In this document: positions 30,056 to 37,376 of the stretch, piece after piece | How positions within the stretch are numbered: the first letter of the stretch is position 1 | Layout: each line of letters begins with the position of its first letter | Assembly (NCBI RefSeq): GCF_900461105.1 | Contig: NZ_UFWZ01000001.1 | Span: 1,364,001-1,428,000, forward strand | Length of the DNA: 64,000 nucleotides | Reading direction: 5' to 3' | DNA from: Clostridium putrefaciens | GTDB taxonomy: Bacteria; Bacillota; Clostridia; Clostridiales; Clostridiaceae | Position numbers and translations under genes: made by a program | Notes under the pieces: generated by a model | What the model was told of the DNA's origin: nothing | Seen by the model: only the letters and a program-made list of their open reading frames with translations | The model's database searches: none

Positions 30056-30784
30056 ATGAAAAAGTTATATGTAATTGGAATGGGTCCAGGAGGCATTGAA
30101 CATATGTCAATAAAGGCAAGAAAGGCCTTAGAAGAAAGTGAAGTTATTGTAGGTTATGTAAAATACATAGATATGATTAAGTCCTTAATTGAAGGTAAAG
30201 AAGTTTATGCAACAGGGATGAAGGGAGAAGAGGAAAGATGTAAGCAAGCTTTAAGTATGGCAGAAAGTAAAACTGTATCTATAGTTAGTACTGGAGATGC
30301 TGGAATATATGGTATGGCTGGGCTTATATTAGAGTTATGTAAAGAAGAAGATATGGATAGTGTAGAGGTTATACCGGGTATAACAGCGGCTTCAGCAGCT
30401 GCATCTATGGTAGGTGCACCTTTAATGCATGATAATTGCAATATTAGCTTAAGTGATCTTATGACACCATATTCATTAATTAAAAAAAGAGTAGAACTTG
30501 CTGCAAGTGCAGACTTTGTAATTTCATTATATAATCCTAAAAGTAAGGGTAGACCAAATTATCTAAGAGAATGTATAGATATAATAAAAACTTTTAGAAA
30601 AGGAAGTACACCTGTGGCTATTGTGAAAAATGCTCTTAGAGATGGTGAAAAAAAGGAGATATTCACTTTAGATACTTTTGAAGACACTAATGTAGATATG
30701 TTTACTATTGTAATTATAGGAAATAGTGAAAGTTACATAAAAGCAAATAAATTTCTTACACCTAGAGGATATTTGAGTAGGTAG
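30056..30784 (+). CDS. cbiH: Cobalt-precorrin-3 C17-methyltransferase CbiH
   Basis: CbiH methylates C-17 and promotes ring contraction. The 242-residue protein shows LYVIGMGPGGIEHMSIKARKAL, VGYVKYIDMIK, IVSTGDAGIYGMAGL, VIPGITAASAAASMVGAPL and SLYNPKSKGRPNYL, diagnostic for the CobJ/CbiH group. It starts two bases after the kinase gene. It is the last gene before the second cobalamin riboswitch. Confidence 0.94.
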   Translation: MKKLYVIGMGPGGIEHMSIKARKALEESEVIVGYVKYIDMIKSLIEGKEVYATGMKGEEERCKQALSMAESKTVSIVSTGDAGIYGMAGLILELCKEEDMDSVEVIPGITAASAAASMVGAPLMHDNCNISLSDLMTPYSLIKKRVELAASADFVISLYNPKSKGRPNYLRECIDIIKTFRKGSTPVAIVKNALRDGEKKEIFTLDTFEDTNVDMFTIVIIGNSESYIKANKFLTPRGYLSR

Positions 30785-30821
30785 GTAGAATATATATAAG
30801 AGATAATTAAAAAGTTAATAA

Positions 30822-31012
30822 AAGTTTAGGTGCCTTTTTTATTAAAGGTGAAAAGGGAATGTGGTAAAATCCACAGCAGCCCCCGCTACTGTATTTGAGT
30901 ACGAACCTTACATGCCACTTCTTCAAATGAGGGAAGGGTAAGGGGAGGATGATTCATAAGCCAGGAGACCTGCCTAAATAGACAAATAAGCTTTCGGAGG
31001 GAAGGTATTAGT
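30822..31012 (+). ncRNA. Cobalamin riboswitch (cbiMNQ)
   Basis: A second B12 aptamer. Landmarks are AAAAGGGAATGTGG, AGCAGCCCCCGCTACTGT, the B12 box GCCAGGAGACCTGCC at 30960-30974 and TTTCGGAGGGAAGG. It stands between cbiH and cbiM, so it can attenuate both read-through from the corrin operon and any local initiation. I found no strong promoter in the 40 bases before it. Ends are approximate. Confidence 0.95.
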
Positions 31013-31044
31013 AAAATCAGAGTAATTAATGATTTTGTATACTA

Positions 31045-31070
31045 ATGACGCCCTTAGGGCGTCATTTTTT
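31045..31070 (+). terminator. Attenuator terminator of the cbiM riboswitch
   Basis: Perfect 9-base stem ATGACGCCC (31045-31053) / GGGCGTCAT (31057-31065), a 3-base loop, then T to 31070. It lies 32 bases before the cbiM start codon. Confidence 0.92.
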
Positions 31071-31101
31071 GTATAAATATAAATTAGCAGGAGGAAAAGA
31101 A

Positions 31102-31824
31102 GTGAAGAAAAAAAGTGTTTTTATTTTATCGTTACTAATGTTTTTGGGAGGTACCTACATGGCAAATGCAATGCATATTGTAGAGGGATTTTTAAGTCCT
31201 TTATGGTGTGTAGTTTACTTTGCATTAAGTGCACCATTTTTCATACTAGGGCTCAGGGATATAAAGAGTAAAACAAAAGATAACAAAGATTTAAAGATGT
31301 TATTAGCCTTAGTTGCAGCCTACGCATTTGTACTGTCAGCAATGAAGCTACCATCAGTTAGCGGTAGTAGTTCTCATCCTACAGGTACAGGCCTTGGAGC
31401 TATATTATTTGGACCTTATGTTATGAGCGTTGTTGGAAGTATAGTATTACTATTCCAAGCAATATTTTTAGCACATGGTGGTATTACAACTTTAGGAGCT
31501 AACGTATTTTCTATGGGGATTGTAGGACCTATGATATCTTATATTATTTATAGGGCACTAAAAAATAAGAATAAAAGATTAGCTGTGTTTTTAGCAGCAG
31601 CCTTAGGAGATTTGGTTACATATATAGTCACCTCATTACAACTAGGATTAGCCTTTCCAGCTACAGATGGTGGAGTTTTAGCCTCCTTTATAAAATTTAT
31701 AGGGATATTTGCTATAACACAAGTTCCACTTGCTGTAATAGAAGGAATCTTAACAGTTGGGATATTTGAATTTATTGAAAAACATTCTAACGAAGAATTA
31801 ATATCATTAGGCGGGGTGAAATAA
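31102..31824 (+). CDS. cbiM: Energy-coupling factor cobalt transporter, substrate-binding membrane subunit CbiM
   Basis: CbiM is the S-component that binds Co2+ and carries it across the membrane. A hydrophobic leader (about residues 5-20) ends in MANA before the mature start MHIVEGFLSP, where the N-terminal Met-His motif coordinates metal after cleavage. Several further TM segments follow. SSHPTGTGLGAILFGP and FLAHGGITTLGANVFSMGI are family signatures. An ATG at 31045 is in frame but lies in the attenuator. I use GTG 31102 behind CAGGAGG, giving 240 residues. Control is by the upstream B12 riboswitch. Confidence 0.95.
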   Translation: MKKKSVFILSLLMFLGGTYMANAMHIVEGFLSPLWCVVYFALSAPFFILGLRDIKSKTKDNKDLKMLLALVAAYAFVLSAMKLPSVSGSSSHPTGTGLGAILFGPYVMSVVGSIVLLFQAIFLAHGGITTLGANVFSMGIVGPMISYIIYRALKNKNKRLAVFLAAALGDLVTYIVTSLQLGLAFPATDGGVLASFIKFIGIFAITQVPLAVIEGILTVGIFEFIEKHSNEELISLGGVK

Positions 31825-31825
31825 T

Positions 31826-32098
31826 ATGAAAAAGAAAATGATAACCATGATAGTTTTATGTTTCATCATAATAGTAGGAGCACTTGTAATTGGAAGAGAC
31901 GGTGAGTTTGAAGGGGCAGACTCTATGGCAGAAGAGGCTATAATGGAAATAGATGCTTCTTATGAACCATGGTTTAGCCACATATGGGAGCCACCATCAG
32001 GAGAAATAGAAAGCTTTTTATTTGCATTACAAGCAGCTGCAGGTGCTGGATTCATAGGTTACTATATTGGTAGAAAAACTGTATGCTCAAAGAAGTAA
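31826..32098 (+). CDS. cbiN: Energy-coupling factor cobalt transporter small subunit CbiN
   Basis: CbiN is the small partner of CbiM, needed to load metal. The 90-residue protein has two hydrophobic segments (about 5-22 and 66-84). Between them is an extracytoplasmic loop with EFEGADSMAEEAI and YEPWFSHIWEPPSGEIESFLFALQAAAGAGFIGYYIGR, split here across the typical WxPPSGEIES motif. It starts one base after the cbiM stop. Confidence 0.94.
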   Translation: MKKKMITMIVLCFIIIVGALVIGRDGEFEGADSMAEEAIMEIDASYEPWFSHIWEPPSGEIESFLFALQAAAGAGFIGYYIGRKTVCSKK

Positions 32099-32778
32099 TA
32101 CTTCTTTCTAAAGTCAGTCATAAATCAATGGTAAATCCTTTAGAAAAGATAGTTATATCATTAGGTGCTATTATAATTTTAGGGTTTAGCAAAAGTTATT
32201 TACCAATAATAATAAACATAGTATTTTTCGGGTTTCTGCATTTTAAAAATAAGCATTATTTTAATATAGTAATGAAGTTTTCATTAGGTACAGCAGCATT
32301 TGCCTTAATTTCATCCATAACCTTTTTCTTAGATTATGGGGCCAAAGCTACATTTTTAATAATAGCTAAGTCTTTTTCTGGGGGGCTTTGTGTAGGTTAT
32401 TTATCACTTACCACACCTATGGATGACATTTTAAATATGCTTCACAAATCTAAATATTTACAAGATTTTTGTGATATAGCTAAGAGTATGGAAAGATTTA
32501 TATTACTTTTAGAAGATGAACTTATTATAATGACTAGTTCAGTTAAAAGTAGAAATGGATTTGATACCTTTAATCTTAAAATTAGGAATAGCTCTAAAAT
32601 TGCTGGATTACTTTTTGTGAATACACTTAGAAGGTGGGATAGTATAAAAGATGCTATAAATAGTAGATGTTACAATGGAACTTTAAATTATACCGCAAAT
32701 TATAATAATATTAATATTAAACATATGTTGTTGATAGGTATATATTTATTTATTATAAGTTTAATTATGATTATTTAA
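32083..32778 (+). CDS. cbiQ: Energy-coupling factor cobalt transporter T-component CbiQ
   Basis: CbiQ links the substrate unit to the ATPases in ECF transporters. The 231-residue protein has NPLEKI near the start, about four hydrophobic segments, and the cytoplasmic coupling motif regions SMERFILLLEDEL and NTLRRWDSIKDAINSRCY, where the R-containing helices contact the ATPase. The ATG at 32083 overlaps cbiN by 16 bases; its ribosome binding site is weak, suggesting coupling. No CbiO gene follows: a terminator comes 5 bases after the stop. Confidence 0.92.
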   Translation: MLKEVILLSKVSHKSMVNPLEKIVISLGAIIILGFSKSYLPIIINIVFFGFLHFKNKHYFNIVMKFSLGTAAFALISSITFFLDYGAKATFLIIAKSFSGGLCVGYLSLTTPMDDILNMLHKSKYLQDFCDIAKSMERFILLLEDELIIMTSSVKSRNGFDTFNLKIRNSSKIAGLLFVNTLRRWDSIKDAINSRCYNGTLNYTANYNNINIKHMLLIGIYLFIISLIMII

Positions 32779-32782
32779 CATT

Positions 32783-32826
32783 AAGAGGCTTAAAAGATAT
32801 AATGTGTCTTTTAAGCCTCTTATTTT
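32783..32826 (+). terminator. Terminator of cbiMNQ
   Basis: Perfect 15-base arms at 32783-32797 and 32807-32821 with a 9-base loop, followed by ATTTTCT. It ends the cobalt transporter transcript. Confidence 0.9.
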
Positions 32827-32836
32827 CTATAAAAAC

Positions 32837-32865
32837 TTTATATAATTATTTTTTTCTGATATAAT
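32837..32865 (+). promoter_or_regulatory. Probable promoter of the short-chain dehydrogenase gene
   Basis: TTTATA (32837-32842), 17 bases, TATAAT (32860-32865). The -35 is weak, the -10 perfect. A leader of about 100 bases with an internal hairpin follows. Confidence 0.5.
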
Positions 32866-32976
32866 AAACACAATATAATATAAATCTACATCTAGTAGAG
32901 AAAACGGAGACTTTTGGTGTTAACCTTAATTTAAGATTGATACTAAAAGTTATTATTTTGAGGAAAAGGTGAATTT

Positions 32977-33720
32977 ATGAATATACTTAAGGGTAAGATA
33001 GCAGTAGTAACAGGAGCTTCAAAGGGCATAGGAAGAGCTATAGCGAAAAAACTCGCTATAGAAGGAGCTTTAGTTGTAATAAATTATAAAAGTGATGATG
33101 ATTCGGCTATGAAGGTAGTAAATGAAATAAAGCATGAAGGTGGATACGCAATAAAATATAAGGCGGATGTATCAAAATATGATAAGGCTAAAGATCTTAT
33201 AGAATATACTGTTAAAACCTTTGGAAAGATTAATATACTTGTAAACAATGCTGGGATTTCTAAGGTGGGATTATTTACGGAAATGGAGGAAGGTGACTGG
33301 GATTCTTTAATTAATACAAACTTAAAGGGAATGTTTAATACTTGCCATACGGCTGTAAAATATATGATAGGTGAAAAGTCCGGTAGTATTATAAACATAT
33401 CTTCTATATGGGGAAATGTCGGGGCATCTTGTGAAGTTATTTATTCAGCCTCAAAGGGAGGAGTTAACTCTTTTACTAAAGCATTAGCGAAGGAGCTCGC
33501 GCCGTCTAATATAAGAACAAATGCTATATCACCAGGAGTTATAAAGACAACAATGAATAGTTGGCTTACCGAAGAAGAAATGGTTACTTTAAAAAACGAT
33601 ATACCAATGGGAAGGTTTGGAGAACAAGAAGATGTGGCTAATTTAGCCTGTTTTTTATGTTCGGATGAATCAAAATATATTACAGGTCAAATAATAACCT
33701 TAGATGGAGGTCTTGTCTAA
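32977..33720 (+). CDS. Short-chain dehydrogenase, probable EF-P 5-aminopentanone reductase (YmfI-like)
   Basis: This is a classical SDR of 247 residues. The NAD(P) loop is VVTGASKGIGRAIAKKL, NNAG is in LVNNAGISKVG, and the catalytic Ser/Tyr/Lys region is NISSIWGNVGASCEVIYSASKGG. It ends ITGQIITLDGGLV. The SSIWG..GA.CE..YSA.KG pattern resembles B. subtilis YmfI, which completes a lysine modification on elongation factor P. FabG-like ketoacyl reductase activity is the alternative. EF-P and other modification genes are not adjacent, so specificity rests on motif likeness only. The gene is preceded by GAGGAAAAGG. Confidence 0.7.
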   Translation: MNILKGKIAVVTGASKGIGRAIAKKLAIEGALVVINYKSDDDSAMKVVNEIKHEGGYAIKYKADVSKYDKAKDLIEYTVKTFGKINILVNNAGISKVGLFTEMEEGDWDSLINTNLKGMFNTCHTAVKYMIGEKSGSIINISSIWGNVGASCEVIYSASKGGVNSFTKALAKELAPSNIRTNAISPGVIKTTMNSWLTEEEMVTLKNDIPMGRFGEQEDVANLACFLCSDESKYITGQIITLDGGLV

Positions 33721-33724
33721 ATTT

Positions 33725-34201
33725 ATGTACACAGTGGTAGATATTATAGATAATTTGTCTGAAATAGAAAAAATGTATATAAACTTTTTTCATGAGGTTT
33801 CAGATAGTGATAGCAAAATTAGTAGCTTTAAATTAGTAGCAAATGCTTTGGGGAAAACAAAACAAAATCATATGAACTTTTATTATAATCTAAGAAATAA
33901 GATGAAAGGTGAAGAGTTTATAGAGGTTGATATGCATGATTATGATAAAATATCTAAATCAATTAGTGAATTTAAATATTCATTTAAATTCTCATTTAAA
34001 TTTAAATGCAATATAGATGTTATAGAGTTAATTAAGATTTCTTTAAGTATAGAAAAAGATAATATAGCACTACTTTTAATAATAAGAGGAATATTAGTAA
34101 AAGATAAAAACTATAAATATAAGAAAATATATGAATGTTTATCTTATATTATTGAGGATAAAAACAAATATATATTACAATTGGAAAAGTTAACAGTTTA
34201 G
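33725..34201 (+). CDS. Small helical protein of unknown function, possibly a degenerate ferritin-like bundle
   Basis: I do not recognise this family. It is 158 residues, highly charged, without signal peptide or membrane segment, and looks like four helices separated by loops. An Asp/Lys/Phe-rich loop, SEFKYSFKFSFKFK, lies near the middle. Helix 1 has EIEKMYINFFHEV, helix 2 TKQNHMNFYY, helix 3 SLSIEKDNIALLLIIRG and helix 4 SYIIEDKNKYILQLEKL. The spacing resembles rubrerythrin-like bundles, but the ExxH iron ligands are mostly absent, so iron binding is doubtful. The start is 4 bases after the dehydrogenase gene. An ATG at 33704 is in frame but has no ribosome binding site. GGAGG at 33706-33710 is rather far from 33725. 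Confidence 0.6.
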   Translation: MYTVVDIIDNLSEIEKMYINFFHEVSDSDSKISSFKLVANALGKTKQNHMNFYYNLRNKMKGEEFIEVDMHDYDKISKSISEFKYSFKFSFKFKCNIDVIELIKISLSIEKDNIALLLIIRGILVKDKNYKYKKIYECLSYIIEDKNKYILQLEKLTV

Positions 34202-34208
34202 ACAAAAA

Positions 34209-34240
34209 ATAAGGAGCCTTGTTTTCATAAGGCTCCTTAT
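34209..34240. terminator. Bidirectional terminator between the unknown gene and rubrerythrin
   Basis: Perfect 12-base arms ATAAGGAGCCTT (34209-34220) / AAGGCTCCTTAT (34229-34240), 8-base loop. On the minus strand it is followed by ATTTTTTGT, so it is strongest for the rubrerythrin transcript. On the plus strand the tail is CTTTC only. Confidence 0.85.
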
Positions 34241-34272
34241 CTTTCATATAATATGTTATATATTAAGTTATT

Positions 34273-34818
34273 TTATTTAAAATATCTATTTAACAATCCT
34301 TTAAATGCAGCGCCGTGTCTAGCTTCATCTTTAGCCATTTCATGAACGGTGTCATGTATTGCATCTAGATTAAGTTTTTTTGCAAGTGTTGCTAAGTCTT
34401 TTTTACCTTGGCAAGCACCATGTTCTGCATCTACTCTTACTTGAAGATTAGTCTTTGTATCAGCAACAACAACTTCTCCTAATAACTCAGCAAATTTAGC
34501 TGCGTGTTCAGCTTCTTCAAAAGCTATTCTTTTATATGCTTCTGCAACTTCAGGGAATCCTTCTCTATCAGCTTGACGACTCATAGCAAGGTACATTCCA
34601 ACCTCAGTACATTCTCCTGTAAAGTTAGCTCTTAAACCTTCTATTATTTCTTGATCTACATCTTTAGCAATTCCAATTCTATGCTCATCTGCCCAGGACA
34701 TTTCACCTTCAACTTTTTCTACAAATTTTGAAGCTAGAGCTCCACATTGAGGGCATTTTTCTGGTGCAGTTTCACCTTCGTAAACAAATCCACAAATTGT
34801 ACAGACAAATTTTTTCAT
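34273..34818 (-). CDS. Reverse rubrerythrin (N-terminal rubredoxin domain, C-terminal diiron domain)
   Basis: This is a non-heme diiron peroxidase/oxidase that protects anaerobes against peroxide and oxygen. The N-terminal rubredoxin-like knuckle (about 1-35) has paired CxxC sites in [22 protein letters not shown]. The following four-helix domain has ferritin-like ligands in [25 protein letters not shown] and [14 protein letters not shown]. The rubredoxin-first order marks it as reverse rubrerythrin, as in clostridia. The 181-residue length is typical. AGGAGG precedes the start. A near-consensus promoter and a 16-base palindrome over the probable start site suggest redox-controlled transcription. 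Confidence 0.93.
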   Translation of the reverse strand: MKKFVCTICGFVYEGETAPEKCPQCGALASKFVEKVEGEMSWADEHRIGIAKDVDQEIIEGLRANFTGECTEVGMYLAMSRQADREGFPEVAEAYKRIAFEEAEHAAKFAELLGEVVVADTKTNLQVRVDAEHGACQGKKDLATLAKKLNLDAIHDTVHEMAKDEARHGAAFKGLLNRYFK

Positions 34819-34853
34819 AAAACCATCCTCCTATATTATGTTAGTTGCTATTG

Positions 34854-34869
34854 TGTCAATATATTGACA
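34854..34869. promoter_or_regulatory. 16-base perfect palindrome at the rubrerythrin start site (possible operator)
   Basis: TGTCAATATATTGACA is its own reverse complement and begins about 6 bases past the -10 box of the rubrerythrin promoter. With one more base it resembles the Rex repressor pattern TTGTTAA-N4-TTAACAA, with symmetric T-to-C and A-to-G changes. Which protein binds, if any, is inference. Confidence 0.5.
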
Positions 34870-34875
34870 ATTATT

Positions 34876-34904
34876 ATTATATAATAATTACTACATAAAA
34901 TCAA
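34876..34904 (-). promoter_or_regulatory. Promoter of reverse rubrerythrin
   Basis: On the minus strand, TTGATT (34904-34899), 17 bases and TATAAT (34881-34876). The predicted start of transcription falls near 34869, at the edge of the palindrome described separately. Confidence 0.65.
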
Positions 34905-34926
34905 GGTGTTTATGTTAAAATATTAA

Positions 34927-36465
34927 TTAAGATTCGATAGAATCTATTTCTAAGGAAAAATAAAAACAAACTCCATCCAATTTATTAAAAGCACCATATA
35001 CACTATTATGTTTTTCTAATATATTTTTTACTATATTAAGACCAAGGCCGATACCACCCTTAGATCTATCCCTTGACTTGTCGACTTTGTAAAACTTATC
35101 CCATATGTTGTTTAATTCTTCTTTTGGAATATTAGAACCTTTATTGAACACTTCAATAAACAAATGATTCTCAGGTATATGATTTTTATTTACATTCAAT
35201 TCGTAAGGGTTTTGATCTATACATGAAGATATACTTATATTACCACTTTCGCTAGTGTTCTTTATAGCATTAGAAATAAAATTATTTAAAACCTGTTCAA
35301 TTCTTGTTTTATCACCAATTACTAACTTATCATTAACGTCTACCGTGACATTGATGCTTTTAGTTTCAATTAATCCTGTGAACTTTTTCAAGGCATGATT
35401 TATTAAGGACTTAATATTAAAGGAATCTATATGTAGATTAAAGGAACCAGATTCTAATTGAGAAAGATCAAGCATGTCATTTAGAAGACTTTCCATATTA
35501 TGAGCTTCATCTATTATCACATCTACATAAAAGTCTTTTTGATCATCTTTTGCTATATTATCTTTTAAACCTTCAGCATATCCTTCTATAAGGCTTATAG
35601 GGGTTTTTAGTTCATGAGATACATTAGCTATAAAATCTTTACGCATAGTTTCAATACGCTTTTCTTTTTCAATGTCATCTTTAAGTTTATCATTATATTT
35701 TTTTAAAGCATTTAATGAATCACTAAGGTTTAAAGATAAAAAGTTTAAAGTTTTTGCAAGATTTCCGATTTCATCTTCTCTATCTACTGTGCATTGCTCA
35801 GAAAAATCTAGGTTAGCCATTTTAAAGGCAGTCTTATTCATATCTTTTAAAGGCTTTGATATTAAATTTGAATATATAATAGATAAAAATACTATACCTA
35901 AAATACCTACAAAAAGTGCATAGGGATAAAAGTCCTTTATTACTAAAGAAGCTTCTTTAATGGTTTGAAGAGGTGATACAGAAATTATTATATTATCATT
36001 AATACTTTCAAGTGATATTGGAGCTAAGCATACAATATTTTTAATGTCTTTACTTTCACTAGAAAATATATTTGCTGTAACCTTACCTTCATTAAGAGTA
36101 GAAGAAAAATCTGTGGCCTTAGATGATTTTTTAAAAGCTTCTTTTAGCATTTGAAGAACTATATCATCCATTTGTTTATTAGGATCAGATAAAAACATAA
36201 TGTCACCCTTATTTGAAAATATAGCGATTTTAGCATTATTATTTATCTCATAATCTTGCATGCTTTTAAATAATTCAGGCTTATTATCATAATTATAGGA
36301 ATAGGATATTTTAAATTTAATTATTTCTGACTTAAGAGTATTCATCTTTTTATTTATATAAAACTTTTGAAAAAATATTGATTGTAATGAAAGTATTAAT
36401 ATTAAAATCACACTTATAAATATAGAAGTTATAATAAATAATCTTAAAGTTAAATTCTTTTTCAT
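34927..36465 (-). CDS. Sensor histidine kinase (EnvZ/PhoR type)
   Basis: This membrane kinase is partner to the response regulator directly upstream. Of 512 residues, TM1 is at about 8-30 and a variable extracytoplasmic domain follows to about 175. TM2 (about 178-200, YALFVGILGIVFLSIIYSNLI), HAMP, and dimerisation domain come next, with the phospho-accepting histidine in FIANVSHELKTPISLIEG (about residue 284). ATPase motifs include NNFISNAIKNT (N box) and SKGGIGLGLNIVKNI (G box). It overlaps the regulator stop by four bases. The signal is unknown; no obvious dedicated target sits beside it. Confidence 0.93.
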   Translation of the reverse strand: MKKNLTLRLFIITSIFISVILILILSLQSIFFQKFYINKKMNTLKSEIIKFKISYSYNYDNKPELFKSMQDYEINNNAKIAIFSNKGDIMFLSDPNKQMDDIVLQMLKEAFKKSSKATDFSSTLNEGKVTANIFSSESKDIKNIVCLAPISLESINDNIIISVSPLQTIKEASLVIKDFYPYALFVGILGIVFLSIIYSNLISKPLKDMNKTAFKMANLDFSEQCTVDREDEIGNLAKTLNFLSLNLSDSLNALKKYNDKLKDDIEKEKRIETMRKDFIANVSHELKTPISLIEGYAEGLKDNIAKDDQKDFYVDVIIDEAHNMESLLNDMLDLSQLESGSFNLHIDSFNIKSLINHALKKFTGLIETKSINVTVDVNDKLVIGDKTRIEQVLNNFISNAIKNTSESGNISISSCIDQNPYELNVNKNHIPENHLFIEVFNKGSNIPKEELNNIWDKFYKVDKSRDRSKGGIGLGLNIVKNILEKHNSVYGAFNKLDGVCFYFSLEIDSIES

Positions 36466-37148
36466 TTTTTCACCTCAAATTTGTATCCACTTCCTCTTAC
36501 AGTAGAAATAAAAGAAGACTTTTCCTTTAACTTTTCTCTAAGCCTCTTAATAGTTGTATCTACAGTCCTAGGGTCACCATAATAATCTATACCCCAAACA
36601 TTATCTAATATTTTATCCCTACTTAAAGATATACCTTGATTTTGCATTAAATATAGCAACAGGTTATATTCATTTGGTGTTAGGTAAATTTCCTCTTCAT
36701 CTACATAAACTTCATGTGAGGCTGTATTTATTACTAGTCCCTGTATATTTTTACAAGTAATATTAGTGATGTTTAAAGATGCACTCCTTTTTAATAAGGC
36801 TTTAGATTTAGCTACTAATATTTTAGGGCTAAAAGGTTTTGTTACATAATCATCAGCTCCAAGGTCATAGCAAAGGAGCTTGTCATCGTCACTAGACCTT
36901 GCAGTTAAAATTATTATAGGTATATAGGATATATCCCGAAGGGACTTACAAAGGGTAAATCCGTCCATTAGAGGCATCATTAAATCTAAGATAATTAATG
37001 AGAGACTATTTTCATTATTTTTAAAAATGTTAAGGGCAGTAATTCCGTTATCAGCTTCTAGTATGTCAAAATCCTCTTTCTCGAAATAATCTTTTAAGAG
37101 CATTCTCATTCTAATTTCATCTTCAACTATTAAAATTTGTTTTTTCAA
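36462..37148 (-). CDS. Response regulator, OmpR/PhoB family
   Basis: This is a 228-residue two-domain transcription factor. The receiver domain has acidic residues in LIVEDEIRMRM, the phosphorylated aspartate in IILDLMMPLMDG (about residue 55), and the conserved lysine in ADDYVTKPFSP. The C-terminal winged helix ends RTVDTTIKRLREKLKE and STVRGSGYKFEV. It is first in a two-gene minus-strand operon with the kinase, preceded by AAAGGAGGAC and a near-consensus promoter. Confidence 0.94.
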   Translation of the reverse strand: MKKQILIVEDEIRMRMLLKDYFEKEDFDILEADNGITALNIFKNNENSLSLIILDLMMPLMDGFTLCKSLRDISYIPIIILTARSSDDDKLLCYDLGADDYVTKPFSPKILVAKSKALLKRSASLNITNITCKNIQGLVINTASHEVYVDEEEIYLTPNEYNLLLYLMQNQGISLSRDKILDNVWGIDYYGDPRTVDTTIKRLREKLKEKSSFISTVRGSGYKFEVKK

Positions 37149-37187
37149 AATGAGTCCTCCTTTACAGTGGTATTAACATATATTATT

Positions 37188-37216
37188 ATTATACTGTTAA
37201 CTAAGCCTACCTACAA
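37188..37216 (-). promoter_or_regulatory. Promoter of the two-component system operon
   Basis: On the minus strand, TTGTAG (37216-37211), 17 bases, TATAAT (37193-37188), 40 bases before the regulator start codon. Confidence 0.6.
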
Positions 37217-37322
37217 GAGTAATGAATTTGATGTTTAGTACACTTTTTATATTAAATAAACATAAAGGTATAGAACTTTTAGAATCTTAATATTCAGTCA
37301 TTAATATTACAAAGAATAACCT

Positions 37323-37351
37323 TTGCATTACAAAGATAAAAATGAGATAAT
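37323..37351 (+). promoter_or_regulatory. Possible promoter of cobTUS
   Basis: TTGCAT (37323-37328), 17 bases, GATAAT (37346-37351), 25 bases before cobT. The -35 is poor. The rest of the 228-base divergent region shows no B12 box or other riboswitch landmark that I can find, only a near-repeat of ATTACAAAGA on either side of ACCTTTGC. Confidence 0.45.
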
Positions 37352-37376
37352 TTAATTTGATTATAGGAGGTACACT

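Noticed and set aside
31045-31101. Upstream in-frame ATG as a longer cbiM start
   Set aside because: It lies in the riboswitch terminator stem. GTG 31102 has a strong ribosome binding site and gives the usual leader peptide.
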